A stretch of DNA of 31,677 bases, taken from assembly GCA_044450785.1 (NCBI GenBank), contig JBIOJM010000079.1, positions 1-31,677 of the forward strand, written 5' to 3'. The translations under genes were made by a program, and so were the position numbers. Source of the DNA: JBIOJM01 sp044450785. GTDB lineage: Bacteria > Planctomycetota > Planctomycetia > Isosphaerales > Isosphaeraceae. The number at the start of each line of letters is the position of its first letter. Within the stretch, counting starts at the first letter, position 1. The notes under the pieces were generated by a model. It saw only the letters and a program-made list of their open reading frames with translations. It did no database searches and was not told where the DNA came from. Below are positions 1 to 9,370 of the stretch, piece by piece.

Positions 1-352
1 GTGGGGGGTTATTGTGGCGGGCGGGGGGCGCCCCCCCCCGTGGGGGCCGGCCGTCCCACCCCCCAACCCCCCCCCCCCCCCCCCGGGGGGCGCGCTGCCC
101 CCTCCACATCTTCTCGGCCCCGCGCCCGCGCCGTGAGGGGGCGGTGGGTTTATCGTTGGTTACGCCGTCGTCAACCTGGGGCTGACGCCGCCAGGCTACT
201 GCAATTTCGCCCCCATCCGGGGGCTAAGAACCCGCGACGGTCGGTCCGCGCAACAAGAATGGGAGGAACGTTCAGTGCAGTCCCGGTTGATTCAGGAGCG
301 CTCGACATGCGACCATATTCCCTTTCGTCAAATTGGACCGACTTCAGGTGTC
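1..352. other. Low-complexity, contig-edge-like leader before the first gene
   Basis: The first roughly 110 bases are dominated by G and C homopolymers, including an uninterrupted C run of about 19 followed by G6, unlike anything else in the window. This resembles a poorly resolved contig end more than biological sequence. From about position 137 the sequence looks normal. The reading frame of the downstream permease stays open back to a TGA at 134-136. That frame encodes a stretch (GYAVVNLGLTPPGYCNFAPI) faintly like the end of a small DUF2892-type membrane protein, but with no start and no stop of its own. I do not call a gene here. Confidence 0.5.
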
Positions 353-2230
353 ATGATGTCCCTCAGCGACTATCTCTTCGGCCGGCGGTTGGCGACCTAC
401 GAAGAAGGGGAGCAGCGGGTCGGCGTACTCGCCGGCATTCCCATGCTCGGGCTGGACGCGCTCGGATCCGCGGCTTACGGGCCGGAGGCTGCGCTGACGC
501 TGCTGATTCCCTTGGGCGCGGCCGGGATTTCGTACATCGGGCCGATCAGCACGTTGATCATCATTCTCTTGCTGGTCGTCTACCTTTCCTACCGCCAAAC
601 GATCGCCGCGTATCCGCTCGGCGGTGGGTCGTACACGGTCGCGAAGGAGAACCTTGGCACCACGGCCGGCCTGTTCGCGGCGGCGGCGCTCTTGCTGGAC
701 TATGTGCTGGTTGTGGCTGTCGGCATTTCAGCGGGGGTCGGGGCCTTGGTCTCGGCGCTGGAAGTGCTGCAGCCCTACACGCTCTCGCTCTGTCTTCTCA
801 TTCTGGCGATGATCACGCTGATCAACCTGCGCGGCGTGCGCGAGTCGGGTATTGCGTTCATGGTGCCGACCTATCTGTTCATCGTGTCGTTGCTGGCGGT
901 GCTGGCCATCGGCGTTGCCAAGGCTGTCCTGGCCGAGGGACGGCCGGCACCAGTGGTCGCACCGGCTGACCATCCTTTGGCCGCGATGACGCCGGCTCTC
1001 TGGTGGATTCTGATGCGGGCCTTCGCCAGCGGCTGCACGGCCATGACCGGCGTCGAGGCTGTCAGCAACGGAGTCACCGCCTTTCGCGAGCCGGCCGTTG
1101 CTCACGCCCGGCGCACTCTGACCGCCATCATCGGACTGCTGGGCGTCATGCTCGCCGGCATCGCCTACCTGTGCCGGGTGTATGGGATCGGTGCGACCGA
1201 GCCGGGTCATCTGGGTTACCAGAGCATCCTTTCGCAACTGGTCGCCGCGGTGATCGGCAGGGGGGTCTTCTACTTCATCACGATCGGCTCGGTGCTCAGC
1301 GTGCTGGCCCTGTCGGCCAACACCGGCTTTGCCGACTTCCCGCGGCTTTGCCGGGTGATCGCTCAGGACGGGTTCTTACCGAGCGGGTTTGCCCACCGAG
1401 GCCGTCGCCTCGTCTACTCGCAGGGCATCATCGTCCTGGCGGTGCTGTCGGCGGGAATCCTGGCCGCCTTCGGCGGGATCACGGATAACTTGATTCCGCT
1501 GTTCGCGGTCGGGGCGTTCCTGGCCTTCACGCTCTCGCAGGCAGGGATGGTCGCGCATTGGTGGCGGGTCGGAGGTCCGCACGCGCGGAAGTCGATGGCG
1601 TTCAATGCCGCCGGGGCAGCGTGTACGGGTGTGACACTGGCCGTCGTGCTGGTTTCCAAATTCCTTGAGGGCGCGTGGGTCATGATCCTCCTGGTCCCGA
1701 CGCTCCTGGCCCTCTTCCACGGCGTGCGGACTCATTACCGAAGGGTGGCCCGCGAGCTAGCCACGGACGCACCGCTCGATGCCGAGGATCTGTCCCCGCC
1801 GGTCGTCCTCTTGCCGATCCGGGGCTGGAGCGCCATCACACGCAAGGCGCTCCGGTTCGCCCTCAAGATCTCGCCCGAGATTTACACCCTTCACATCGCG
1901 GGCGACGAGCAGACGATGGTGGCACTCGAAGACGGCTGGGAGCGGCTCGTCAGGGAACCGACAAGGAAGGCACACCTGCCCGCGCCGAAGTTGATCATCA
2001 TTTATTCCCCTTACCGCCGGCTCTATCAGCCACTGATCCAAACGGTCTCGGATCTGAGGCGCGCCCATCCGGACCGGGACATCGCCGTGATCATCCCCGA
2101 GCTCATCGGGACCCGCTGGTACCATTACGTGCTTCACAACCAGACGGCTGCCGTCATGGTGGCGTACCTTCGCCTGAGCGGTTTCCAGCGAGTCATCGTG
2201 ATCAACGTCCCCTGGTACCAGTCCAGCTAA
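353..2230 (+). CDS. APC-superfamily amino-acid/cation permease
   Basis: Inner-membrane secondary transporter of the amino acid-polyamine-organocation superfamily, about 625 residues. The N-terminus carries the conserved GVLAGIPMLGLDALGSAAYG stretch and a YLSYRQTIAAYPLGGGSY segment typical of this permease group. A run of hydrophobic helices fills roughly residues 20-440. A soluble C-terminal part of about 150 residues follows, ending near the motif VIVINVPWY. The substrate cannot be told from sequence; homologues are usually annotated only as APC permeases. Start choice: the family's conserved N-terminus begins at MMSLSDYLFGRRL (ATG 353 or 356), but a GTG at 275 has a better ribosome site (GGAGGA at 262-267) and would add 26 residues. 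The gene stands alone, with the propeller gene starting 74 bases downstream. Confidence 0.85.
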   Translation: MMSLSDYLFGRRLATYEEGEQRVGVLAGIPMLGLDALGSAAYGPEAALTLLIPLGAAGISYIGPISTLIIILLLVVYLSYRQTIAAYPLGGGSYTVAKENLGTTAGLFAAAALLLDYVLVVAVGISAGVGALVSALEVLQPYTLSLCLLILAMITLINLRGVRESGIAFMVPTYLFIVSLLAVLAIGVAKAVLAEGRPAPVVAPADHPLAAMTPALWWILMRAFASGCTAMTGVEAVSNGVTAFREPAVAHARRTLTAIIGLLGVMLAGIAYLCRVYGIGATEPGHLGYQSILSQLVAAVIGRGVFYFITIGSVLSVLALSANTGFADFPRLCRVIAQDGFLPSGFAHRGRRLVYSQGIIVLAVLSAGILAAFGGITDNLIPLFAVGAFLAFTLSQAGMVAHWWRVGGPHARKSMAFNAAGAACTGVTLAVVLVSKFLEGAWVMILLVPTLLALFHGVRTHYRRVARELATDAPLDAEDLSPPVVLLPIRGWSAITRKALRFALKISPEIYTLHIAGDEQTMVALEDGWERLVREPTRKAHLPAPKLIIIYSPYRRLYQPLIQTVSDLRRAHPDRDIAVIIPELIGTRWYHYVLHNQTAAVMVAYLRLSGFQRVIVINVPWYQSS

Positions 2231-2304
2231 GACAAAAACCCTCGCGAGAATCGTGATGTATACTTGATGTCGATCTCGAGCTGTGGGGACGCGGAGACGA
2301 CGTC

Positions 2305-4044
2305 ATGTCCAGCCGCCGTGGAAGTCTCTCGTTGTGTGCGGAATCGGGTTCGTTGCTCGCGGCGGCGTCCCCGGGAGCATCCGACCCTGATGTCGGTGCT
2401 CGAACGAATCTGCGCCGGCTGTCCCAGCTCGTTCGCGGTCGCAGGCGAGCCCGCCACGAGGGCCGTGCGACCGCCTACCGCCCAACGGGTGAGGGCCTCG
2501 AGTCCAAGACGTTACTTTCGGATGTGCTCGGTTGGAGTGGGGGAAACGGCGGGAACCCGAATTCGCTCATCACGCCGGCAAATATCTCGAAGCTGACGGA
2601 GCAGTACTCCCACGTGCTCGACGGTCAAATCCTGGCTGAACCCCTCACCGCCGCGGTCGACGTCACTGTCGGGCCCGACCCAGGAACCCAAACCCTCGTC
2701 TTCGTGGCGACCGAAAACGACACGCTCTACGCCTTCAACATCACAACGGGTCAGCTCGTGTGGCGGACGAGTTTTCTCAAGCCCGGCGAAACGGCGCTCC
2801 CGAATTCGGTCACGATGACCTATGTAAACGGGATCACCGGCACGCCGGTTATTGATCCCTCAACCAATACGATCGATCTGGTCACAGCCGAGAGCTACGT
2901 TGCAGGGACTGTGACTCATTATTCCGAGACCCTGCACGCGGTCGACATGAGTGATGGAACGGAGAGGCCGGGAAGCCCGGTCGTCATCGCGGATACCGGC
3001 TACATGGGGGGGAAGGTGGTCAGTTTCGAGGGCCCGAGTGTCCCTGGCACCGGGGACGGCAGCTTCGGAGGAAGAGTTTACTTCTACGTGCAACGACAAT
3101 TACAACGCTCCGGCCTGTCGATCGCCGGCAACAACTTGTTGATCGCCTTCGGATCCTTTGGTGACAAACCGCCCGAACACGGCTGGATCTTGGCGTATAA
3201 TGAAGACTCGCTTCAGTTGACCGGCGTCTTCAATGACACTCCAAACGGGAGCGATGGCGGTATCTGGAATTCCGGCAACCCCATCCAGGCCGACTCGCAG
3301 GGTTATTTCTATACGGAAACGGGAAACGGGACGTTCGACACGAGGCTCAATCGACACGGTTTTCCGAGCCGGGGGGACTACGGGGACTCCGTTCTCAAGC
3401 TTGCGCTCGATCCTGGGTACACAGGGCCCGATGGTTGGGGAATCCGAGTCGTCGATTACTTCACGCCCCTGAATCAAGCCAAGCTCGACAAGAGAGATGG
3501 GGACCTCGCTTCATCGGGCGTTTTGATCCTCCCGGACGGGCGGGGCGGGTCGGCGCACCCCAACCTTCTGCTCGCCTCCGGCAAATCGGGAGCCGTCTAC
3601 GTCATCAACCGGAATCACATGGGTCATTTTCATACGACTTCCAACGACATCGTCCAGTGGCTGCATCGGCCGATCACTAGCTCCTTCGATACACCCGCTT
3701 ACTTTGACAATACCGTTTACTACGCTGGAGTTAAGGACGTCCTCAAGTCCTTCACCCTGGTGAAGGGGCGGCTGGTTGAAACGGGCCAGGCACCGAATTC
3801 GATTCCGTACCCGGGAGCGAGCCCGGTGGTTTCATCAGATGGCACGCAGAATGGGATCGTTTGGGTGACTTCGGCTTCGGGTCAGTTGATCGCGTACGAA
3901 GCCGGGAATTTGAGCAGCGAATTGTGGTCAGCGGCTCTTCCCGGATACTCCACGTTTTCGATTCCGGCCGTGACCAGTGACGGGCATGTCGAGGTCGGCG
4001 CCGGAAATGTCCTGGTAGGGTTCGGCCTCAATGAGGCCGGTTAA
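2305..4044 (+). CDS. Exported PQQ-type beta-propeller protein with LEPR-XLL N-terminus
   Basis: 579-residue protein. The first 75 residues are Arg-rich and end in GLESKTLLSDVLG. This matches the planctomycete LEPR-XLL signal (LExRxLLS), which marks large surface or exported proteins in this phylum; Lys replaces the usual Arg. The rest is a PQQ-like/quinoprotein beta-propeller: repeated blades with patterns such as LVFVATENDTLYAFNITTGQ, GAVYVINRNHMG and LIAYEAGNLSSELW. No haem motif is visible and I see no proof that it binds PQQ, so enzymatic activity is unproven. A binding or structural role at the cell surface is equally possible. The ATG at 2305 has a modest GGAG at 2292-2295. It converges with the large secreted protein on the other strand, 74 bases away. 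Confidence 0.75.
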   Translation: MSSRRGSLSLCAESGSLLAAASPGASDPDVGARTNLRRLSQLVRGRRRARHEGRATAYRPTGEGLESKTLLSDVLGWSGGNGGNPNSLITPANISKLTEQYSHVLDGQILAEPLTAAVDVTVGPDPGTQTLVFVATENDTLYAFNITTGQLVWRTSFLKPGETALPNSVTMTYVNGITGTPVIDPSTNTIDLVTAESYVAGTVTHYSETLHAVDMSDGTERPGSPVVIADTGYMGGKVVSFEGPSVPGTGDGSFGGRVYFYVQRQLQRSGLSIAGNNLLIAFGSFGDKPPEHGWILAYNEDSLQLTGVFNDTPNGSDGGIWNSGNPIQADSQGYFYTETGNGTFDTRLNRHGFPSRGDYGDSVLKLALDPGYTGPDGWGIRVVDYFTPLNQAKLDKRDGDLASSGVLILPDGRGGSAHPNLLLASGKSGAVYVINRNHMGHFHTTSNDIVQWLHRPITSSFDTPAYFDNTVYYAGVKDVLKSFTLVKGRLVETGQAPNSIPYPGASPVVSSDGTQNGIVWVTSASGQLIAYEAGNLSSELWSAALPGYSTFSIPAVTSDGHVEVGAGNVLVGFGLNEAG

Positions 4045-4118
4045 TCGCTCGGCTCGCGCCGGCGACGCATGCAAAGTGTGCGATCACCAACCCCGCGTTC
4101 AGGAAACCGTCCGGCTTT

Positions 4119-7100
4119 TCACCGCGATGAGGCCGGCAGAGCACGCGCACTCTTCGGCGAAGCTGGGGGCGGGGTCAACTTCCCTTGGGCGTCCGCCGGT
4201 GCCGAGGCATCGATGGCCAGCTCGGCCGCACTCATGATCGGTCGACCTTCGACCTCGCTCAGGCCGCGAAGCTGGACGAAGCGTGCAAGAGGGCCAGGCA
4301 AGGGCACATATTTGAGGGTTGGGTCATCGCTCCAGCGTCCCGAGGCGAGTGGCTCGCTCCAGGACTTGCCGTCGCTGGAGATGCGAACCTGGAAGTCCTT
4401 GACGCGGCCGTTGGAATTGTCCTGGCGGGGGACGTAGAGGAGTCCCTCCACGCTGCGCGGGGAGCCGAGATCGACGACCAGCTCGTGCGGGTAGCCGGGC
4501 GTCGCGCCGACGAACTCGGTGTGCCAGATCGTGGAGAGATCGCCGTCGCCGGCCAAGGCCGGCTGGTAACCGGGCGAATAGCTATCGGCGGAGTAAGCCT
4601 CGGATCCAGTCTGGGCCGAAGCGGAGATCGACGCGTCGCGGACCCAATCGAGAATCGCGCGATAGGCTGGGTGTTCGGTGCTCTCCCACCTCGGCCCCCC
4701 GACATGGGTCAAGCCGGTGGGGCTGGACGCTTCCGCGCCCCCCTGGCCTTGGGGGCTCCTCGGCTTGCGGAGGATCAGGCTGGCCTCGGGCTCTCCGAGG
4801 TTCACGACCTTGAGAGCCGAGTTGTAATTGATCATGAGCTGTTCGGCGCTGAAGCCTCGGGTCCGGCCTGCCTCGGCGACCTGGAGGATCGTATGGTTGG
4901 CGTGGCAATCCGCGCAGGCGTGCTGGTCTTCGCCGGCCTGGTAGAAGATCGGGTTGACCTTGCGCCGGAAGGTCGAGAAGCTCAGGAGCCGGGAACGGCT
5001 CAGGTGCACATCGGCAATCAACGAGCCGGGATCGGTGCCTCCAGCGGCGATCGCGGCCAGGGCTCGATCTTTCAGCAGCGGGTCGGCTGCGAGCGACTTG
5101 ACACGGCGGGCGAGGGCCGAAGACGTTGGATTTCCGCCCGCGGCGGCGAGCAGCCGGTGCCGCTCGACGATCGACAGCGCGAGGGCGCGGACCTGGGCGT
5201 CGGGATCGACCAGGAGTCGTTTGAGGTGCTCCTGCGCGTCGGGGCGGGTCCAGAACGCGGGCCTGGAAATGCCGAGTGTCAGTCCCAGCCGGCGCAGCCC
5301 CGGCGTGTCGTCGGCCAGCGCCGAGAAGAGCAAAGTGGTTGAGCCTCGGCCCGACCAGAGAGCCGGCAGGGCGCCGATGCCGCGCAGCACCTGCTCGCGG
5401 ACCGCGGGCGAGGGGTCGGTGACCGCGCGGCGAAGCAGGTTCATCGCCGGTTCCGAAGGATCGCTACGATCCAGCAGAGCGGGCCGGCCGAAGAGCACGC
5501 CCAAGGCCTCGAGGCGTTGCGGCTGAGTCAGAGTCGGCCAGGCCTGGTCGAGGAGCGAGAGGACTTCTCGATCGCGGACGGCCGGCCAGTGCAGCACGGG
5601 GAGCAGGCTGGGCGCGGCCTCCTTTCGTGCGATCAGCTTGCGGATCGTGGCCAGGAGCTCGGGCCGCGCGGCCAGCTTTTCGTTCCGCCCGATTGCGCGC
5701 AGCACGGCCTCGCGGTCGGCGTCGGTTCCTTCCAGGGCTGACTGGAGGAGCGCGATGCGCTCCGGGTCGTCCTGGGCGTCGGTCGGGACCAGGCCGCCGG
5801 CCACCAGGGACCGGGCAGCCGCGCGGACTTCGGGATCGGGATCGGAGAGCCTCCGCAGGACAGCCGTCTGGATCGAGGCGTTTCGCGTCCGCTCCGGAAG
5901 CCGGAAGAATGCGGCGAGCTGGAGGCTCCGCCGGCGAGCCTCTTCCGGCAGCTCGGTCGTCAAGAGTTGGGAGAACGTCCCGTCGAGGTCCTCCAGACGA
6001 GGTTGATAGAGGAAGCCGAACTCTCGATCATTTCCGACATCGATCATGCCCTCGGGCTGGCGGGCATAGAAGCGGCCCTTGAAGAACGAGCCGTCAAAGC
6101 CGTTGAGGACGGCCGCGCGCTGGAGGGTGTTTCCCCGTTCCAGCGCGGCGAGGACGGGGCCCAGCAGCACAGTCCGCTCGAACGTTCGACGCGCCTCCAT
6201 GATGCGCGGCCGCATCGCCGCGGGCAGCTCGTCGATATTCTTCTGCAGGCTGACTCCGCCTCCCAGGTTCTCGTCGAGCATGATGTAGAGGCCCTCGCTC
6301 AGGTTTTTGCGCACGACGGGCGTGTCCGGCTCGGCCATCCTCGCAAGGTAAGTATCGATGATCCGCCGCGCGAAGGCCGGGTCCTTGGTGCGATAGAACC
6401 ACTGGCGCAAGGTCCGCAGGGCCTGGAGGCGAGTCCAGAGATCCGGGTCCCGGGTGAGGTCGACCAATCGTGCCGCCAGGTCGAGCCGGGTATCCATTCC
6501 GTGGAATTGATAAGCGAAGATCCGGGCGGCGCCGCGGCGGGCCCTCGGATTGGGGCCCTCGAGCGCCGCCTTGATCGAATCGAGGCCGAACCCCTGGTTT
6601 CCCAGCCGCCGCAAGGCCCAGGCCGACGCGCGCCAGACGATCTTGGAGGGGTCATCGAGCCGCTTCACCAGGGGCAGGACCGACTCGGCTTGCCCCAGGC
6701 GACCGAGACAGGCGGCGGCAGCCGCGCGCACGATCGGCTCGGAATGGTCGAGCAGGGGCGCGATCTCGCGCGCGAAGCGAGGCCGGTCGGGCTCGGGTAC
6801 ATCCCAGAGGTTTTCGAGATCATCGAGCGTGTGGACGAGTGAGTCGGTGCGCGGCGGCCGAGCCGGACCGTCGTCGCGGTTGCCCCATCCTCGCCGCGAA
6901 GTGCCACCGCGAGGAAACGCTTCGGCCAGGGCCATCACGGCATAGCGCGTCTCGCGCATCGGGGTGCGGAAGTTCTCGTGCGTGGAGGTCTGGAACCAGC
7001 CGCCGAACTCTTGCTGCTCTACCAGCAGGTAGCGCAGTGCCCTGGCCAGGGCCGGATGGTCGCGCGGCATTCCGATCCGGAGCAGCGTCCAGGCGAGCTG

Positions 7101-8771
7101 ACCGGTCGTGTAGACAGCGCTTGGGCCCGGCCCGGAATCGACCTCGTGCCAGCCGCCGTCGGGGTTTTGAAGGGAGAGCAGGGCGCCGGTCTCGCGCTTG
7201 ATCTTGCTCGCGAACGCCGTCTTGTCGAAGAGCCACCATGCATGGAGCCGGTGGATCCGGTCCTGCAAGGTCTCGATTCGTTTGTCGGCCGCTCGCTCGC
7301 CGACGATGGCCGCAATCCGGGCCGCGGCCTTGGCGAAATCGTGGCGACCGGTTCGGTGGGCCAGCTCGCTCAAGACCTGCCAGTCGCGCCAGGCGAAGCC
7401 GAACTTGCTATCGAGCGGCACGACCCCGTTGAGCTCGTCCGGCGGCAGGTCGCCGCGGGCTGCCCATGCCCGCTCCAGGAAGGGCCCGAACCGCTCGACG
7501 GTCTTGGTCGGCTGCCCGGAGACCTCGCGCTCGAAATCGAGCAGGATGCCCCCCTGCTTCCCCTGGGCCTGGAGCGGAATCGCGATGAATCGCTGCCAGT
7601 ACAGTCCGTCATCGCCATAGAGCGGCGTGATCGAGTTGTACAGCCGGTCGATCACGTACTGGAAGTTCGACTTGGAGCGGATCGCATAGCCATTGCGGTG
7701 GGCGACCAGGTTGGCCTCCGTCGAGAAGCTCGACGGGTGACAGGCTGTGCAGCGGGTGGCGGTGTCGTGCATGTTGGCGGCACGGACGTAGATGTTCCCC
7801 TCGCGAGGGACCTGGGCGAACCAGGCGTCGCCGACGTTGATGATGTAGTGCATCCCGGCCTCGACGGCCTGCGCAGGGTCGCTATAAGGAGGAACCGGGA
7901 GAACGCGGGTCCTGAGGATGTAGTCGGGATGATTGGCGTTGACCTCGAGGTAGTAGGTCCCGCGGGCAAACGTGCGGCTGATGTGCTTGGAGTAGCGCTC
8001 GCGCTCGCGGTCGTGGACGATCTCCATCGGGTCCTTGCCCTTCAGGTAGAGCTCGGGCCGGCCTGTCCTGGAGTCGACCGCGTACACCCTCAGGTTGACC
8101 GCGACGTCGCGATCGAGCAGATCGAGCTGAAAGTAAACGAGGATCGGCTTCTTGCCGGTCACCTCGAAACGGAACCAGTCGAGCCCCGACGTCCCTTCGC
8201 CGGCGTTGTCGAGATAATCCACGTCGTCGGCCGTGCCGTAAACATCGCGGCCGAGCCGCAGCTCGGAAGCCTGCTGCCAGGAGTCGTTCGGCTCCGCTTC
8301 GATCGCCGGGCGGTCCGGGTCGGAGACTGTCAGCGGCCGCCAGTCGACGTGTACGGACAAGGGAAGCGCGATGGTACTCTGGCTCCTCGAAAGCACGAGC
8401 CTGGCCTGGCCGTCTCGGGATGATCGGTAGGGGAGGTAGAGGTCGGGATCACCCGCGTGCAGCGCCTTGGACAACCGGTCTGTCCCGGCCCCTTCCAGCT
8501 CGACGCGAACTCGATCCTCGGGCTGAAGGCGGCCGCTGTCGAGAGTGACCAGGAGGCGGTAGGTCTGGCCGGCTTTGACGTCGCCGAGCGCGAGGGTTTC
8601 TCGCTGGCTGGATTTCATGGCCAGCGTCCGCGGGGACGCGTCCGCGGGCGGCTTGCCGTCCGGGCGGGCATGGACGACAGCCTGGCTCGCGAGCACGATC
8701 AGCCATGCCGCCAGCGCCGCGATCACCCATGGGCTGTCGACTCGTCGCCGTCGCGCGCCGCTCGTTGACAT
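4119..8771 (-). CDS. Secreted multidomain protein: PPC-like, two CxxCH haem motifs, HEAT repeats, discoidin
   Basis: 1550 residues. The N-terminus (RRRRVDSPWVIAALAAWLIV...) is a signal peptide or anchor. Order seen: a PPC-like beta-sandwich near 155-290 (EAEPNDSWQQASEL, DWFRFEV); a first haem-binding motif CTACH near 340; two prenyltransferase/squalene-cyclase-like alpha-toroid repeats near 535-610 (LLSLQNPDGGWHEV, EQQEFGGWF); HEAT-type repeats from about 680 to 1250; a second motif CADCH near 1287; and an F5/8 type C (discoidin) domain near 1400-1510 (AGDGDLSTIWHTEF, PHELVVDLG, DFQVRISSDGKSW). This resembles planctomycete secreted cytochrome c-like proteins; electron transfer or surface carbohydrate binding is inferred. 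An in-frame ATG lies at 8873, but 8771 is preferred because GGGGAGGAA lies at 8778-8786, 6 bases upstream. No partner gene is adjacent. Confidence 0.8.
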   Translation of the reverse strand: MSTSGARRRRVDSPWVIAALAAWLIVLASQAVVHARPDGKPPADASPRTLAMKSSQRETLALGDVKAGQTYRLLVTLDSGRLQPEDRVRVELEGAGTDRLSKALHAGDPDLYLPYRSSRDGQARLVLSRSQSTIALPLSVHVDWRPLTVSDPDRPAIEAEPNDSWQQASELRLGRDVYGTADDVDYLDNAGEGTSGLDWFRFEVTGKKPILVYFQLDLLDRDVAVNLRVYAVDSRTGRPELYLKGKDPMEIVHDRERERYSKHISRTFARGTYYLEVNANHPDYILRTRVLPVPPYSDPAQAVEAGMHYIINVGDAWFAQVPREGNIYVRAANMHDTATRCTACHPSSFSTEANLVAHRNGYAIRSKSNFQYVIDRLYNSITPLYGDDGLYWQRFIAIPLQAQGKQGGILLDFEREVSGQPTKTVERFGPFLERAWAARGDLPPDELNGVVPLDSKFGFAWRDWQVLSELAHRTGRHDFAKAAARIAAIVGERAADKRIETLQDRIHRLHAWWLFDKTAFASKIKRETGALLSLQNPDGGWHEVDSGPGPSAVYTTGQLAWTLLRIGMPRDHPALARALRYLLVEQQEFGGWFQTSTHENFRTPMRETRYAVMALAEAFPRGGTSRRGWGNRDDGPARPPRTDSLVHTLDDLENLWDVPEPDRPRFAREIAPLLDHSEPIVRAAAAACLGRLGQAESVLPLVKRLDDPSKIVWRASAWALRRLGNQGFGLDSIKAALEGPNPRARRGAARIFAYQFHGMDTRLDLAARLVDLTRDPDLWTRLQALRTLRQWFYRTKDPAFARRIIDTYLARMAEPDTPVVRKNLSEGLYIMLDENLGGGVSLQKNIDELPAAMRPRIMEARRTFERTVLLGPVLAALERGNTLQRAAVLNGFDGSFFKGRFYARQPEGMIDVGNDREFGFLYQPRLEDLDGTFSQLLTTELPEEARRRSLQLAAFFRLPERTRNASIQTAVLRRLSDPDPEVRAAARSLVAGGLVPTDAQDDPERIALLQSALEGTDADREAVLRAIGRNEKLAARPELLATIRKLIARKEAAPSLLPVLHWPAVRDREVLSLLDQAWPTLTQPQRLEALGVLFGRPALLDRSDPSEPAMNLLRRAVTDPSPAVREQVLRGIGALPALWSGRGSTTLLFSALADDTPGLRRLGLTLGISRPAFWTRPDAQEHLKRLLVDPDAQVRALALSIVERHRLLAAAGGNPTSSALARRVKSLAADPLLKDRALAAIAAGGTDPGSLIADVHLSRSRLLSFSTFRRKVNPIFYQAGEDQHACADCHANHTILQVAEAGRTRGFSAEQLMINYNSALKVVNLGEPEASLILRKPRSPQGQGGAEASSPTGLTHVGGPRWESTEHPAYRAILDWVRDASISASAQTGSEAYSADSYSPGYQPALAGDGDLSTIWHTEFVGATPGYPHELVVDLGSPRSVEGLLYVPRQDNSNGRVKDFQVRISSDGKSWSEPLASGRWSDDPTLKYVPLPGPLARFVQLRGLSEVEGRPIMSAAELAIDASAPADAQGKLTPPPASPKSARALPASSR

Positions 8772-8948
8772 TGTGCGTTCCTCCCCAGGATTGCTCTCTG
8801 GACTAGCCTCGAAGTTCATTGTCGTCAACTTGCGTCCTGGCCGCAACTTCTGCTCGGGATGGGCAGGGTGCACGTGAGACGCCTCGTGCAGTTCCGCAAA
8901 CGCAAGCCGGTCTGACGGAGAGGCTCGGTGCGAGCCTTGTGTTCCCTG

Positions 8949-9096
8949 AGGAACAGGTCGGAAATAACTTTCCGATTAAGCTCCTCTGGTTTTCCGGGTG
9001 CCACTGGCTCTGTCAGTGCCCGCCGAAGCATGGGGACACTGGCATAGCCAGTGGCACACAAATACGAAGTCGGGAAGTTATTTCGGCCCCGTTCCT
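8949..9096. repeat. 148-bp nested inverted-repeat (MITE/REP-like) element
   Basis: The outer arms are 22 bases each (8949-8970 and 9075-9096), pairing at 19 of 22 positions and sharing the block GAAATAACTT/AAGTTATTTC. Inside is a perfect 12-bp inverted repeat, GTGCCACTGGCT at 8998-9009 with AGCCAGTGGCAC at 9046-9057. It encloses a further CAGTG/CACTG pair (9014-9018, 9037-9041). The whole can fold into a long interrupted cruciform or hairpin on either strand. It has no ORF and no obvious target-site duplication. The design fits a non-autonomous palindromic element. Similar GTGCCACTGGCT-type palindromes are, to my knowledge, common in planctomycete genomes; copy number cannot be judged from one window. 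Confidence 0.7.
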
Positions 9097-9370
9097 AATT
9101 TCGAAAAAAGCGATTCACTGATGGCTTGACAATGGATCCAGGCGCGGGAAACTTACTGATGCCGTGGTGGTCAAGCACGTAACTCAAGTACCAGGCAATG
9201 AGGTGTTCGTCCTGGGGCGCGAGTTTTGCCTCTGGCAAAGAATCCTGCTTGCAGGAGCGCCGACCTCCTTGTGACAGCCACCACGGCAATTTCCCCAATC
9301 AGCCGACAACGAGCTAGAAACCAGCAATTGAGAGACGATCTCACGCCGCATCGCTCGCGCAAATCATACT

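Noticed and set aside
20..100. Possible CRISPR or tandem repeat in the C/G runs
   Set aside because: No regular unit or spacers; just homopolymers at the edge.
4031..4136. Repeated ATGAGGCCGG near 4031 and 4126
   Set aside because: A 10-base match in GC-rich DNA, one copy in coding sequence, is likely chance.
6978..8423. 481-residue open frame antisense to the large secreted protein
   Set aside because: It is a shadow of a GC-rich coding strand: no ribosome site, no domain, while the minus strand has several recognisable domains throughout.
9095..9298. Small minus-strand ORF in the gene-free region
   Set aside because: No ribosome site, no resemblance to a family, overlaps repeat-rich DNA.
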